From: Pectobacterium carotovorum
GTDB taxonomy: Bacteria; Pseudomonadota; Gammaproteobacteria; Enterobacterales; Enterobacteriaceae
Direction of reading: 5' to 3'
Assembly (NCBI RefSeq): GCF_033898505.1
Contig: NZ_JAXAFK010000001.1
Span: 1,798,001 to 1,862,000, forward strand
DNA: 64,000 bases
The notes under the pieces were generated by a model, which saw only the letters and a program-made list of their open reading frames with translations, ran no database searches and had not been told where the DNA came from. Shown here in pieces: positions 8,176 through 17,189 of the stretch (its first letter is position 1; every line of letters begins with the position of its first letter). The position numbers were made by a program, and so were the translations under genes.

Positions 8176-9642
8176 CTACCGGGAAAGATCGACGCAGAGG
8201 TATTTCATTTCCAGATAGTCTTCGATACCAAACCGTGACCCTTCACGCCCTAGCCCGGACTGTTTCACTCCGCCAAACGGCGCGACTTCATTCGAGATCA
8301 GACCGGTATTAACGCCGACCATGCCGTAGTCCAACGCTTCCGGCACCGTCCACTGGCGCACGGCATCGCGCGTGTAGACGTAGGCCGCCAACCCAAACTC
8401 GGTATCGTTCGCCATCGCAATCGCCTCCGCTTCATCGCTGAAACGGAACAGCGGCGCCACGGGCCCGAACGTCTCTTCACGGGCGAAGCGCATCTCGCGC
8501 GTGACCCCACCGACGATGGTTGGCGTGAAGAACGTACCGCCCAGCTCATGACGTTTCCCACCTAACAGCAGCGTTGCCCCGTGCGATAGCGCATCGGCAA
8601 TGTGTTGTTCAACCTTGCTGACCGCATCGGCATCAATCAGCGGCCCCTGCGTCACGCCCGGTTGCGTACCATCGCCGACATTCAACTTGCGCACTTCCTC
8701 AACCAGTCGTTCGACCAGCGTCGGATAAATCCCGTCCTGCACGTAGATTCGGTTAGCGCAAACGCAGGTCTGCCCACTGTTGCGGAACTTCGAGGCCAGA
8801 ATGCCTTTTACCGCCTGATCCACATCGGCATCATCGAAGACAATAAACGGCGCGTTGCCACCCAGCTCCAGCGACAGCTTTTTCACCGTTGGCGCGCTCT
8901 GCGCCATCAGAATGCGGCCCACTTCCGTGGAACCGGTAAAGCTCAGTTTGCGTACCACCGGACTATCGCACAGCACCTTACCGACTGATTGCGCATCGCC
9001 GACGATGACTTGCAACACGCCGCGCGGAATACCCGCCTGCTGCGCCAATTCCGCCAGCGCCAGCGCGGTAAACGGCGTTTGCTCGGCGGGTTTGACGATC
9101 ATTGTGCAGCCTGCCGCCAGCGCAGGACCGACTTTACGGGTGATCATCGCCGCCGGGAAATTCCACGGCGTAATCGCCGCACACACGCCGATAGGCTGTT
9201 TAATGACCAGCAGGCGCTGTTGCCCCTGTGGTGATTGCAGCACGCTGCCCTCAATACGCTTGGCTTCTTCCGCAAACCAATCAATGAAGCTGGTCGCATA
9301 GGCGATTTCGCCCTTGGCTTCCGCCAGCGGTTTTCCCTGTTCCGCCGTCAGCAACGCAGCCAGGTCATCCTGATTGTCCATAATCAGGCGCGCCCACGCC
9401 TGCAACAACGCGGCACGTTCTTTTCCTGTCTTCTTACGCCATTCAACCAGCGCCTGTTCAGCCGCGGCAATCGCCTGTTCAGTTTGTGACACCGTCACCA
9501 GCGGCACCGACCCCAGCACCTCGCCCGTCGCCGGATTGGTGACGTTCAGACGTTCACCGTTTTGGCTGTCTTGCCACTCGCCGTTAATCAGGCAGTGTTG
9601 ACGGAATAAGGCTTGTTGTTTCAGTAACTGTTTCAGTTGCAT
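8176..9642 (-). CDS. gabD: Succinate-semialdehyde dehydrogenase, NAD(P)+
   Basis: A 488-residue aldehyde dehydrogenase, the usual length for GabD. It has the conserved ITPWNFP, FTGSTEVGR (cofactor site), the general-base glutamate in LELGGNAPF and the catalytic cysteine in NSGQTCVCANR. It ends in the family's YLEMKYLCVDL. It oxidises succinate semialdehyde to succinate, the last step of GABA degradation. Its start lies 10 bases after the stop of gabT, so the two form an operon gabT-gabD. In this locus it could also take succinate semialdehyde made by the kinase/phospholyase pair. Confidence 0.93.
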   Translation of the reverse strand: MQLKQLLKQQALFRQHCLINGEWQDSQNGERLNVTNPATGEVLGSVPLVTVSQTEQAIAAAEQALVEWRKKTGKERAALLQAWARLIMDNQDDLAALLTAEQGKPLAEAKGEIAYATSFIDWFAEEAKRIEGSVLQSPQGQQRLLVIKQPIGVCAAITPWNFPAAMITRKVGPALAAGCTMIVKPAEQTPFTALALAELAQQAGIPRGVLQVIVGDAQSVGKVLCDSPVVRKLSFTGSTEVGRILMAQSAPTVKKLSLELGGNAPFIVFDDADVDQAVKGILASKFRNSGQTCVCANRIYVQDGIYPTLVERLVEEVRKLNVGDGTQPGVTQGPLIDADAVSKVEQHIADALSHGATLLLGGKRHELGGTFFTPTIVGGVTREMRFAREETFGPVAPLFRFSDEAEAIAMANDTEFGLAAYVYTRDAVRQWTVPEALDYGMVGVNTGLISNEVAPFGGVKQSGLGREGSRFGIEDYLEMKYLCVDLSR

Positions 9643-9652
9643 AGCTTCTCTT

Positions 9653-10918
9653 CTATCGTGTTAATACGCGCGTCAGGATGCTCAAGGCCTTGCTGAACTG
9701 ATCGTCAGGCACCGTTAACGGATACAGGAAACGAATCACGTTGCCATGCACGCCGCAGGTCAGCAGCAGCAGACCGGCTTCCAACGCGCTTTTCTGAAAT
9801 TGACGGGTAATTTCTGCCGAGGGTTTACCCGTGTGCGGGTCGTTAAATTCTGCCGCCACCATCGACCCCTGTGCACGAATCGCTACCAGTGCCGGACACT
9901 GCGCTTTGATTTTCTCCAGCGTTTCCACCAGCGCGGCCCCCAGACGCTGTGCCCGCTGGCACAATTTCTCTTCTTCAATCACATCCAATACCGCCAGCGC
10001 GGAGGCCACCGATAGCGGGTTCCCCGCATAGGTGCCGCCCAGCCCGCCCGGTGATGGTGCGTCCATGACGTCAGCGCGACCGACAACGCCTGAGATCGGG
10101 AAACCGCCGCCCAGGCTCTTCGCCATAGTAATCAGATCCGCTTTCTCCGCGTAATACTCCATCGCAAACAGCTTACCGGTACGGGCAAAACCCGTTTGCA
10201 CTTCATCAGCAATCAGCAGAATGCCATGCTCATCACACAGCTTACGCAGCCCGCTAATGAAGGCCGGTGGCGCAACATTGAAGCCGCCTTCTCCCTGTAC
10301 CGGCTCCAGCAGAATGGCGGCCACCTGATCGGCAGCGATGTCGGTATGCATCAGACGTTCGACGCTTTCCAACGCCTGTTCAACGGTGATGCCTTGCTTC
10401 TCATTCGGATAAAGCGCATGAAAAATGGAACCGGGGAACGGGCCGAACCCTGTGGAATACGGTGCCACTTTGCCCGTCAGCGTCATCGTCAGCAGCGTGC
10501 GGCCATGGAACGCCGCGTTGAAGGCGATCACACCCGGGCGCTTGGTGTATGCACGAGCGATTTTCACCGCGTTCTCCACCGCTTCGGCTCCGGTGGTAAA
10601 GAACGTCGTTTTTGCCGCACCGTCAATGGGTGCCAGCGCGTTGATGCGCTCGGCCAACGTGACATAACTGCCGTAAGGCACAATCTGGTAGGCCGTGTGG
10701 GTAAAGCGCTCCAACTGCTCGCGCACCGCCGCGACAATCTTCGGGTGGCGGTGGCCGGTGTTCAGTACCGCAATCCCAGCGGCAAAATCGATAAACTCCC
10801 GTCCTTCAACATCCCACAGGGTGCTGTTTTCCGCACGCTCGGCATAGAAATCACACATGACGCCCACACCACGCGGCGTGGCGGCCAGACGGCGTTGATT
10901 CAGTTCGCTATTCTTCAT
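9653..10918 (-). CDS. gabT: 4-aminobutyrate aminotransferase
   Basis: A 421-residue class-III aminotransferase. The start at 10918 (MKNSELNQRR) has GGAG six bases upstream; the frame is open upstream but without support. Motifs: TGAEAVENAVKIAR, FHGRT, LIADEVQTGFARTGK and the PLP lysine in ITMAKSLGGGFPISGV. It moves the amino group of GABA to 2-oxoglutarate, giving succinate semialdehyde for GabD. It is divergent from the MocR-type regulator, which is the classic arrangement for GabR control. The close relative PuuE (same reaction in putrescine catabolism) is the main alternative name. Confidence 0.92.
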   Translation of the reverse strand: MKNSELNQRRLAATPRGVGVMCDFYAERAENSTLWDVEGREFIDFAAGIAVLNTGHRHPKIVAAVREQLERFTHTAYQIVPYGSYVTLAERINALAPIDGAAKTTFFTTGAEAVENAVKIARAYTKRPGVIAFNAAFHGRTLLTMTLTGKVAPYSTGFGPFPGSIFHALYPNEKQGITVEQALESVERLMHTDIAADQVAAILLEPVQGEGGFNVAPPAFISGLRKLCDEHGILLIADEVQTGFARTGKLFAMEYYAEKADLITMAKSLGGGFPISGVVGRADVMDAPSPGGLGGTYAGNPLSVASALAVLDVIEEEKLCQRAQRLGAALVETLEKIKAQCPALVAIRAQGSMVAAEFNDPHTGKPSAEITRQFQKSALEAGLLLLTCGVHGNVIRFLYPLTVPDDQFSKALSILTRVLTR

Positions 10919-10950
10919 GGTCTGCTCCGGTATCTCAAACACATCGGTTA

Positions 10951-11006
10951 GTCGTTGAACGATGGTGAGTCGAACGATGATTGTAGTGTCGTTGCAAGAT
11001 GATGAT
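10951..11006. promoter_or_regulatory. Three imperfect direct repeats between gabT and the MocR regulator
   Basis: GTCGTTGAACGATGGTG (10951), GTCGAACGATGATTG (10969) and GTCGTTGCAAGATGATG (10988) recur about every 18-19 bases in the divergent promoter region. MocR/GabR-type regulators commonly bind direct repeats as dimers, so these are candidate GabR sites. This is read from the sequence; binding is inferred. Confidence 0.45.
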
Positions 11007-11029
11007 GTCATTTAGACGCGAGATGGTTC

Positions 11030-11035
11030 TATAAT
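11030..11035 (+). promoter_or_regulatory. Candidate -10 box for the MocR regulator gene
   Basis: A perfect TATAAT lies 36 bases before the proposed TTG start. The -35 region (around 11007-11012) is weak and abuts the last direct repeat, which would suit autoregulation. Confidence 0.4.
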
Positions 11036-11070
11036 CCAGTGCCAGTTTTGAATATTTGAAGGATCCACTT

Positions 11071-12564
11071 TTGCGCTCACTTCTGACCGACTTATTGCTC
11101 CAGCGTTTAGCCAACCAGCAAGACGGTGCGCTAAACAAGCGTTTGTACGACTGCATTCGGCTAGCGATTCTCGATGGCGCGATTGCCGCTGGCGAGCGCT
11201 TGCCGTCGTCGCGCGATCTGGCGCAGCAGCTATCGCTGTCACGCAATACCGTACTGACCGCTTACGAACAGCTCCTGGCAGAAGGCTATATTGATGCGCG
11301 CAAAGGAAGCGGAACCTTCGTCACGGAACAGTTGCCCGATGGCAATATGCAACCGGTGAGCAGCGACAGCGCCGGAGAAATCCGTGAACCTAAACATGAA
11401 TTATCGCGCCGCGGTATGCATCTGCTGGGTTATGCCGGTGCCTCCGCCCGCCAATGGGGGGCGTTTATGCCGGGTATCCCGGATATCGCCAGCTTTCCTC
11501 ACGACCTATGGCGACGCATTCAAACGCGCCTGACGCGCCGCGTGCGTCCCGAACAACTGTCCTATTCGCCGATTGGCGGCTGCCCCGAGCTGCAACTCGC
11601 CCTGGTGGATTACCTGCGCGTCGCCCGCTCCGTTGAGTGCACGCCGGAACAGATTCTGATTACTGAAGGCACCCATCAGGCGATGGATCTGCTGGCTAAA
11701 ATGCTGTGCAACCCCGGCGATTTGGCGTGGATTGAAGATCCCTGCTACTGGGGGATTCGCAATGTCCTGACGATTAACGGCCTGCGCGTCGCCCCCGTTG
11801 ACGTCGATGAACAGGGGCTGGCACCGCCGGATACGCTTTCGTCCGACGCCGTCCCACGTCTGATTTGCGTGACACCGTCACATCAATATCCGTTGGGCGC
11901 GGTGATGAGTCTGGCACGGCGTCAACGGCTGCTGGCACTGGCGCAGGAGCACGGCTGCTGGGTGGTGGAGGATGACTACGACAGCGAGTTCCGCTTCTCC
12001 GGCAGTCCGATCCCCGCGCTGCAAGGGCTACAGACGCAATCACCGGTGATCTACATCGGTACATTCAGCAAAACGCTCTACCCCGGCCTGCGCGTGAGTT
12101 ACATGGTGCTGCCGCCGCTGCTGGCGCAGTCGCTGAAGACGGCACATTCCGAACTCTATCGCGGCGGACACTGGCTCACGCAGGCGACGCTCGCGCAGTT
12201 TATCCGCGAAGGCCACTACGCCGCGCATATCCGCCGCATGCGCCTGCTGTATGCCAAGCGCCGCGCGCTATTGACGTCCCTGATCGAACAGCATCTGGGC
12301 GAAGATTACGTCGGGGACAACAGCAACGCCGGGCTGCATATGCTGCTCAGCCTGCCTTCCCACATCGATGATGTCGTGCTGAGCGCCGCGATTTTGCGCC
12401 GTGGCGTGATGGTCAAACCGCTTTCCAGTTACTACCTGCAACCGACACAGCAGCGCGGTTTATTACTGGGCTACGCCAGCGTGGAAGAAGAGCAAATGAC
12501 GCAGGCTTTTTCCGTGATTGTGGCCTGTATTCAGGCGCTACATACACGTCATTCCGACGCCTGA
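11071..12564 (+). CDS. gabR: MocR/GabR-family PLP-binding transcriptional regulator
   Basis: About 497 residues: an N-terminal GntR-type winged helix (IAAGERLPSSRDLAQQLSLSRNTVLTAYEQL) joined to a fold-type I aminotransferase-like domain with the PLP lysine in GTFSKTLYPGLRVSYM. The start appears to be TTG at 11071, seven bases after AAGGA; an in-frame TTG at 11056 is also possible. GabR proteins bind GABA through PLP and activate gabT-gabD while repressing themselves. Divergent placement next to gabT fits this. The name is assigned by context; MocR members regulating pyridoxine or taurine genes look similar. Confidence 0.85.
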   Translation: MRSLLTDLLLQRLANQQDGALNKRLYDCIRLAILDGAIAAGERLPSSRDLAQQLSLSRNTVLTAYEQLLAEGYIDARKGSGTFVTEQLPDGNMQPVSSDSAGEIREPKHELSRRGMHLLGYAGASARQWGAFMPGIPDIASFPHDLWRRIQTRLTRRVRPEQLSYSPIGGCPELQLALVDYLRVARSVECTPEQILITEGTHQAMDLLAKMLCNPGDLAWIEDPCYWGIRNVLTINGLRVAPVDVDEQGLAPPDTLSSDAVPRLICVTPSHQYPLGAVMSLARRQRLLALAQEHGCWVVEDDYDSEFRFSGSPIPALQGLQTQSPVIYIGTFSKTLYPGLRVSYMVLPPLLAQSLKTAHSELYRGGHWLTQATLAQFIREGHYAAHIRRMRLLYAKRRALLTSLIEQHLGEDYVGDNSNAGLHMLLSLPSHIDDVVLSAAILRRGVMVKPLSSYYLQPTQQRGLLLGYASVEEEQMTQAFSVIVACIQALHTRHSDA

Positions 12565-12757
12565 CAGCCCCCCGTTTTTATACGCGTTCCTTCGCACCGT
12601 TACGGTGCCATCCTCCATCGATACGCCCCATTACAGCGCACCCGTCGTGATGAACAATGGCGTGATGACGCATTGCAGCGAGGTATTTTCTGCTCGCTAA
12701 GCATCCGGCATGGTTTATGCATTCTTATGAATAACAGTGACTGCCGGAGAGTGAAAA

Positions 12758-13852
12758 ATGAGAAATTATGTCAGCTTCAGGAATGTTCAGAAGACCTATG
12801 ACGGCGACCGCCTGATCGTCAAAAACCTCAATCTGGATATCCGTGAAGGTGAATTTCTGACCCTGCTTGGGCCATCCGGCTCGGGGAAAACCACCAGTTT
12901 GATGATGCTCGCCGGGTTTGAAACCCCGACGCAGGGGGAAATTATGCTGCGTGACGCCCCGCTGCACCATCTCCCGCCGCACCAGCGCGACATCGGCATG
13001 GTGTTTCAGAACTACGCCCTGTTCCCACACATGACCGTGGCAGAGAATCTCGCCTTTCCATTGTCCATCCGTCGCCTGAACCGCGCCGATATCAAAGAGA
13101 AAGTGGATCGGGTTCTGGATCGCGTGAAGCTCACCAGCCTGGCCGATCGCTACCCCGCGCAGATGTCCGGCGGCCAACAACAGCGTGTTGCGCTGGCTCG
13201 CGCGCTGGTTTTCGAACCTAAGCTGGTGCTGATGGATGAACCGCTGGGCGCGTTGGATAAACAGCTACGTGAACATATGCAGTTGGAAATCAAAGAACTG
13301 CATCAGTCGCTGGAGCTAACCGTGGTGTACGTGACTCACGACCAGAGCGAAGCGATGACCATGTCCAACCGCGTCGCCGTGTTTAACGATGGCGTGATTC
13401 AGCAGATGGACAGCCCCAGCGATATCTACGAAAAACCGGAGAACGCTTTTGTGGCGCAGTTTATCGGCGAAAACAATACGCTGCTAGCCACGCGCGCCGA
13501 GGCCGAAGGCGCATTCTATCGGGCCACGCTGGACGACGGTACTTCGCTGCGCGCGCTGAAAGTCCGCCCCAGTTCACCAGGTCGAAAAATTACGCTCTGC
13601 ATCCGCCCGGAACGCATTCACGTCAACGCAACCCATGTCGGCGACGGCATGCAGCAGGTCACCGCCCGCATTCAGCAGTTCATCTATCTGGGCGATCACG
13701 TCAGGATGATGACGGAAGTGGCAGGCCAGCCTCAGTTTATGGTGAAACTCCCCGCCAGCGAGATTCAGCCACACTGGAAAGCTGGCACCGAAGTCAATCT
13801 GTCATGGCAGCCAGAGCACCTGCGCGCGCTGGATAGCATCATTACGCATTAA
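12758..13852 (+). CDS. ABC transporter ATP-binding protein, PotA type
   Basis: A 364-residue nucleotide-binding subunit with Walker A GPSGSGKTT (about residues 39-47), Q-loop VFQNYALFPHMT, signature MSGGQQQRVALARAL, Walker B LVLMDEPLGALD and switch histidine in VTHDQSEA. The C-terminal third is a TOBE domain (IRPERIHV). The start has GGAG eight bases upstream. The binding protein and two permeases at 4.6-7.8 kb have no ATPase of their own, so this is very probably their motor although it lies 5 kb away on the other strand, beyond the gab genes. Confidence 0.88.
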   Translation: MRNYVSFRNVQKTYDGDRLIVKNLNLDIREGEFLTLLGPSGSGKTTSLMMLAGFETPTQGEIMLRDAPLHHLPPHQRDIGMVFQNYALFPHMTVAENLAFPLSIRRLNRADIKEKVDRVLDRVKLTSLADRYPAQMSGGQQQRVALARALVFEPKLVLMDEPLGALDKQLREHMQLEIKELHQSLELTVVYVTHDQSEAMTMSNRVAVFNDGVIQQMDSPSDIYEKPENAFVAQFIGENNTLLATRAEAEGAFYRATLDDGTSLRALKVRPSSPGRKITLCIRPERIHVNATHVGDGMQQVTARIQQFIYLGDHVRMMTEVAGQPQFMVKLPASEIQPHWKAGTEVNLSWQPEHLRALDSIITH

Positions 13853-13910
13853 ACGTGGCGCGCTAACCGTGTCAAAAGACGCAGAAAAGTTAATGACAGA
13901 AAAATAGTAT

Positions 13911-13934
13911 GTTGCCCCTGAAGCAAGGGGCAAC
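13911..13934. terminator. Hairpin downstream of the PotA-type ATPase gene
   Basis: Nine-base perfect stem GTTGCCCCT/AGGGGCAAC with a six-base loop, about 60 bases after the ATPase stop. It lacks a long T run. The same stem recurs at 19706-19727, so the two bracket the sulfotransferase cassette. Confidence 0.55.
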
Positions 13935-13997
13935 GAATAAACAATTAACGCAACGAAACAGATAAAGAAAAGGAAAAATCATTAGCGTTATAGTGCA

Positions 13998-14140
13998 TAT
14001 ACCCTAAATAATTCGAGTTTCAGGACAAAACGTTAACGTTTTGAATAACGCGAAGCGTTAGCCCTTTAGGGCGATGCCCACTACGGGCCGAGTATTTGAA
14101 CGCAGCCAACGCACATGCAACTTGAAGTATAACGGGTATA
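13998..14140. repeat. ERIC-like palindromic intergenic repeat, full length
   Basis: A 143-base element bounded by TATACCC and GGGTATA. Its left end reads CCTAAATAATTCGAGTT and its right end GCCAACGCACATGCAACTTG, the terminal sequences of a repeat family widespread in Pectobacterium, Serratia and Yersinia. The core is not the usual one: it holds the palindrome CAAAACGTTAACGTTTTG followed by short hairpins (GCCCTTTAGGGC). It lies in the 515-base gap before the sulfotransferase cassette; the rest of that gap is AT-rich with no gene. Confidence 0.7.
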
Positions 14141-14367
14141 AATTTTATTTAGGTAATTAATGGGTGATTAATCACAACTCAAAAATATCCTGTTTATTGG
14201 CAACAGAATATCGCTGGAATTTTTTCCTGATATCTATTTACACTCAATGTCGTTGCTCGCGTAATCCCTTTCTATTTCAAGTTTAAGATACGTTATCGTT
14301 TATTCTACAACTTGAATTATCGAGGGCACATTCTAATGGATAGAGATTTCAATATAAGGGAATCGGT

Positions 14368-15147
14368 ATGGATACGCCGCACTTCTTTGATCTGTCTGGA
14401 AAAACCGCGCTCATCACTGGAGGATCGCGTGGATTAGGGCTACAAATTGCTGAAGCGCTCGGGGCACAAGGGGCTCACATTATCCTCTCGGCGCGCCACG
14501 CCGATGAATTGCAGACAGCGCAGTCACACCTCTCCTCACTGGGTATTCGTGCCGAATGGATTGTCGCCGACAATATGCAAGATTGCGACATTGAACGCCT
14601 CGCAGAGGAAGCCATCGCCAAGACAGGTCAGATAGATATTCTCGTCAACAATGCCGGTACGGCCTTCGGCTCCCCAGCGGAAGACCATGCGATTGCTGAC
14701 TGGGATCGCGTCATGAACCTGAATATCCGCAGCCTGTTTTTATTAACGCAGAAAATCGGCAAATACAGCATGATCCCCCGCCGCTATGGAAAAATTATTA
14801 ACGTAGCATCACTTGCTGGCTTGCAAGGCAACCTGCCCGGCTGGCTGGAGGGCATCGCTTACAGCACCAGCAAAGGTGCCGTGGTGAACTTTACCCGGGC
14901 ATTAGCGGGCGAATGGGGAGAATTTAATATCACCGTCAATGCGCTCGCCCCCGGTTTTTTCCCCTCCACTATGACACAGAACTTGTTGAATCGGCTTGGC
15001 GTTGATGCACTGGCGCAAAAGTCTCCGCTGCGACGTATTGGGGATGATCAAGACTTAAAAGGCGCAGCGATCCTATTTGCCTCCGACGCCAGTAAATATA
15101 TTACGGGTCAAATACTTTCTATCGATGGAGGCATGAGCGCCATATAA
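14368..15147 (+). CDS. Short-chain dehydrogenase/reductase, first gene of cassette
   Basis: A 259-residue classical SDR: TGGSRGLGLQ cofactor loop (about residues 18-27), VNNAGTAFG, catalytic YSTSK and C-terminal TGQILSIDGG. It resembles gluconate 5-dehydrogenase and 3-oxoacyl-reductase type proteins. AAGGGA lies six bases before the ATG. It leads a group of six same-strand genes ending at 19690. An SDR followed by an aminotransferase suggests conversion of an alcohol to a carbonyl that is then aminated, but no substrate can be named. The upstream AT-rich region is the likely promoter of the whole cassette. Confidence 0.85.
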   Translation: MDTPHFFDLSGKTALITGGSRGLGLQIAEALGAQGAHIILSARHADELQTAQSHLSSLGIRAEWIVADNMQDCDIERLAEEAIAKTGQIDILVNNAGTAFGSPAEDHAIADWDRVMNLNIRSLFLLTQKIGKYSMIPRRYGKIINVASLAGLQGNLPGWLEGIAYSTSKGAVVNFTRALAGEWGEFNITVNALAPGFFPSTMTQNLLNRLGVDALAQKSPLRRIGDDQDLKGAAILFASDASKYITGQILSIDGGMSAI

Positions 15148-15237
15148 ATACCGCCCACATCATTAGCTATCAATCTTATTTTTAATCATTCCAAATTAAC
15201 GAGACTCATGGAGGAGGCGCGTAAATATAGCTAATAG

Positions 15238-15265
15238 GCATGCAACTTGAAGTATGACGGATATA
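15238..15265. repeat. Fragment of ERIC-like repeat (right end)
   Basis: GCATGCAACTTGAAGTATG followed by ACGGATATA matches the right end of the element at 13998-14140. It sits in the 163-base gap between the SDR and TauD-like genes, so the gap was enlarged by a repeat rather than by a lost gene. Confidence 0.6.
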
Positions 15266-15310
15266 AATTCATGTACGTTTTCAGTCGAGCTAATTACAGG
15301 AGTAATAGCG

Positions 15311-16126
15311 ATGAAAAGTTGCTTTGATGGATGGTCGCCACAAGTCATTGATAGTGAAGATAAGGCAGCAGTTATTGCGCATATCGAAAAATATCGGTTT
15401 GCCATCGTTACCAGCGAATGGAAATACAATGATTCCGACTTCCAAAAAATGTCGGCGCTTTATTCGCTGGGCGATATTTATCAGTCCGCCTTTAATCGTC
15501 AGGAACACAAAGAAGGGGTATCTACATCCGGAGTAAATCAGATTGGCGGGCTCTCACACGGCACACATGTCGTTTTCAATAGCACTTCACACCTTTCTCT
15601 GCATACCGATGGTTCTTACATCCCGATCGGGAGCATAAAAACGTCGATTCTGCTTTGTAAGCAGCATGCAAGTCAGGGCGGCGGAACCGTTCTGTTCGAT
15701 AGCGTCTCCGCCTTTCAGCAACTTCGGGCCGAACACCCTGATTTAGCGAATATTTTGCTTGAAGAACAGATTTTCAGACGCCGTTCAACCGGCACACAGT
15801 CCGGGAAACAGTATGCCCATATCGGTCCGGTGTTTCGTCCCGATCGGAATGGCGGGTTTATTGGTGGGTTTACGCTGGATGTGACCGCCGACTGGGAGTA
15901 TTCACGCAATATCAATCCGCGTGTTGTCGAAGCCGTCGAGTACATGTCAGCGCTGGCCGCTGAAGGTAGCCGCTATCACCTGACCTTCCCTCTGTATCGC
16001 GGGCAAGCCTTGATCATGCGTAACGATAAAATCTCTCACGGACGCCATACCTATACGGACGATCCCGCCTCCCCAAGAACCCTGCTGCGAGGCATGTTCA
16101 CCCGCGCCCCCACCCTGATCGCATAA
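15311..16126 (+). CDS. TauD/TfdA-like Fe(II)/2-oxoglutarate dioxygenase
   Basis: A 271-residue enzyme with the iron-binding triad visible as H98-x-D100 in LHTDGSY and a distal histidine near 243 in KISHGRHTY; an arginine near 256-260 would hold 2-oxoglutarate. The start at 15311 (MKSCFDGW) has AGGAG eight bases upstream. A longer frame beginning at 15254 only translates the ERIC-like repeat and is not used. TauD-like enzymes hydroxylate, desaturate or cleave C-H or C-S bonds of small molecules. Between an SDR and a sulfotransferase it more likely installs a hydroxyl on a biosynthetic intermediate than releases sulfite from taurine, because no sulfonate transporter genes accompany it. This is inference. 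Confidence 0.85.
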   Translation: MKSCFDGWSPQVIDSEDKAAVIAHIEKYRFAIVTSEWKYNDSDFQKMSALYSLGDIYQSAFNRQEHKEGVSTSGVNQIGGLSHGTHVVFNSTSHLSLHTDGSYIPIGSIKTSILLCKQHASQGGGTVLFDSVSAFQQLRAEHPDLANILLEEQIFRRRSTGTQSGKQYAHIGPVFRPDRNGGFIGGFTLDVTADWEYSRNINPRVVEAVEYMSALAAEGSRYHLTFPLYRGQALIMRNDKISHGRHTYTDDPASPRTLLRGMFTRAPTLIA

Positions 16127-16139
16127 TCAAGGAGAGATC

Positions 16140-17189
16140 ATGACCGATCGTTCAATGACGGAATCCGCGCTATCGACGCATTGGGATGGCTGGCTGACGT
16201 GCCCGCAAGAGCATCTTCAAGCCCGGATGCGAGATGAGTTAACCGAGCTACCGATAAGCGAGAAAACGCGGGCAGCGATGCTGGCCTTCATTCATGAATA
16301 CCGTCTCAACGGCGTCAACTGGAGCGCTCAGGGCATACGCGGCGACGAAATTCAGGCGTCGCTACAGGATCTTCAACACGACGCGCCACCCTACTTTGCG
16401 CTGTTTTGCGAGAAAATCGCCCTTGCCGAAAAATACAAATGGGTCGGCGGCAGCGTGGATGCGGACATTCTGGCCGCACAAACCCGCTATCAGAAATTTG
16501 CCATCGTCTCCACGCCCAGAGCGGGCACCCACCTGCTTCGCACGCTGTTAGGTTCCCACCCAAATATTGAAATGCACGGTGAAGCCTTCAACCGCTTTGG
16601 TCAACATTTGCTGCCCTATTCCGTTAAAGACACCACGATGGAGACGATCCTGCATCGTCACCTGTTCAGACCCTATTTTGAATACGTCGAGGCGGTCGGT
16701 TTCGTGCTATTTCGGGACCTTGATAGCCATTGGGGCGATGCATCCATCTGGCCCGCCTTGCAGGCGATCCCCGATCTGAAACTGATCCTGTTGGAAAGAA
16801 GAAGCCGGCTACAGCAATTTGTGTCGTTGAAGAAAAGCCTGCGCGATCGCATCTGGTACGTCGGCAAGCAGGATAGCCGCCCGATTTCGCACGAAAAAAT
16901 GGCGGTGCCGGTCGATGAGCTAACGGAATTCATTGATAACAATCTGGAGAATCAGGCCGCGTTTTATCAGGCTTTTCAGCACCATGACATCCTCACCCTT
17001 GACTACGAAGAGGTGATGTCCGCACCCGATATCGTTGCCAGCACGGTGCTGTCCTTTCTGGGGATTTCCGATTTCAGGCTCTGTGCTGGCACAGGGAAAA
17101 AAGAGACCCGAACGATTGATTCGATCGTGAGTAACGTTGACGACATCAGAACCACGCTGACAGGGACACAATATGAATCCTACCTCTAA
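16140..17189 (+). CDS. Stf0-like PAPS-dependent sulfotransferase with N-terminal extension
   Basis: A 349-residue protein. The 5'-phosphosulfate-binding loop is STPRAGTHLLRTLL at about residues 124-137, and the LILLERRSRLQQFVSLKKS segment at about 215-233 corresponds to the 3'-phosphate-binding region of Stf0/Sulfotransfer_3 enzymes. Such enzymes move sulfate from PAPS to a hydroxyl or amine of a small molecule. The first 115 residues are an extra, soluble, mostly helical region I do not recognise. ATG is at 16140 after AAGGAGA. The 3' end overlaps the aminotransferase gene by 17 bases, so the two are coupled. Acceptor unknown. Confidence 0.8.
   Translation: MTDRSMTESALSTHWDGWLTCPQEHLQARMRDELTELPISEKTRAAMLAFIHEYRLNGVNWSAQGIRGDEIQASLQDLQHDAPPYFALFCEKIALAEKYKWVGGSVDADILAAQTRYQKFAIVSTPRAGTHLLRTLLGSHPNIEMHGEAFNRFGQHLLPYSVKDTTMETILHRHLFRPYFEYVEAVGFVLFRDLDSHWGDASIWPALQAIPDLKLILLERRSRLQQFVSLKKSLRDRIWYVGKQDSRPISHEKMAVPVDELTEFIDNNLENQAAFYQAFQHHDILTLDYEEVMSAPDIVASTVLSFLGISDFRLCAGTGKKETRTIDSIVSNVDDIRTTLTGTQYESYL

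Noticed and set aside
10196..10951. 251-codon open frame opposite gabT
   Set aside because: Antisense to a clearly conserved aminotransferase, with no recognisable domain.
15254..15310. N-terminal extension of the TauD-like gene
   Set aside because: These codons translate the right end of an ERIC-like repeat; a proper AGGAG precedes the ATG at 15311.
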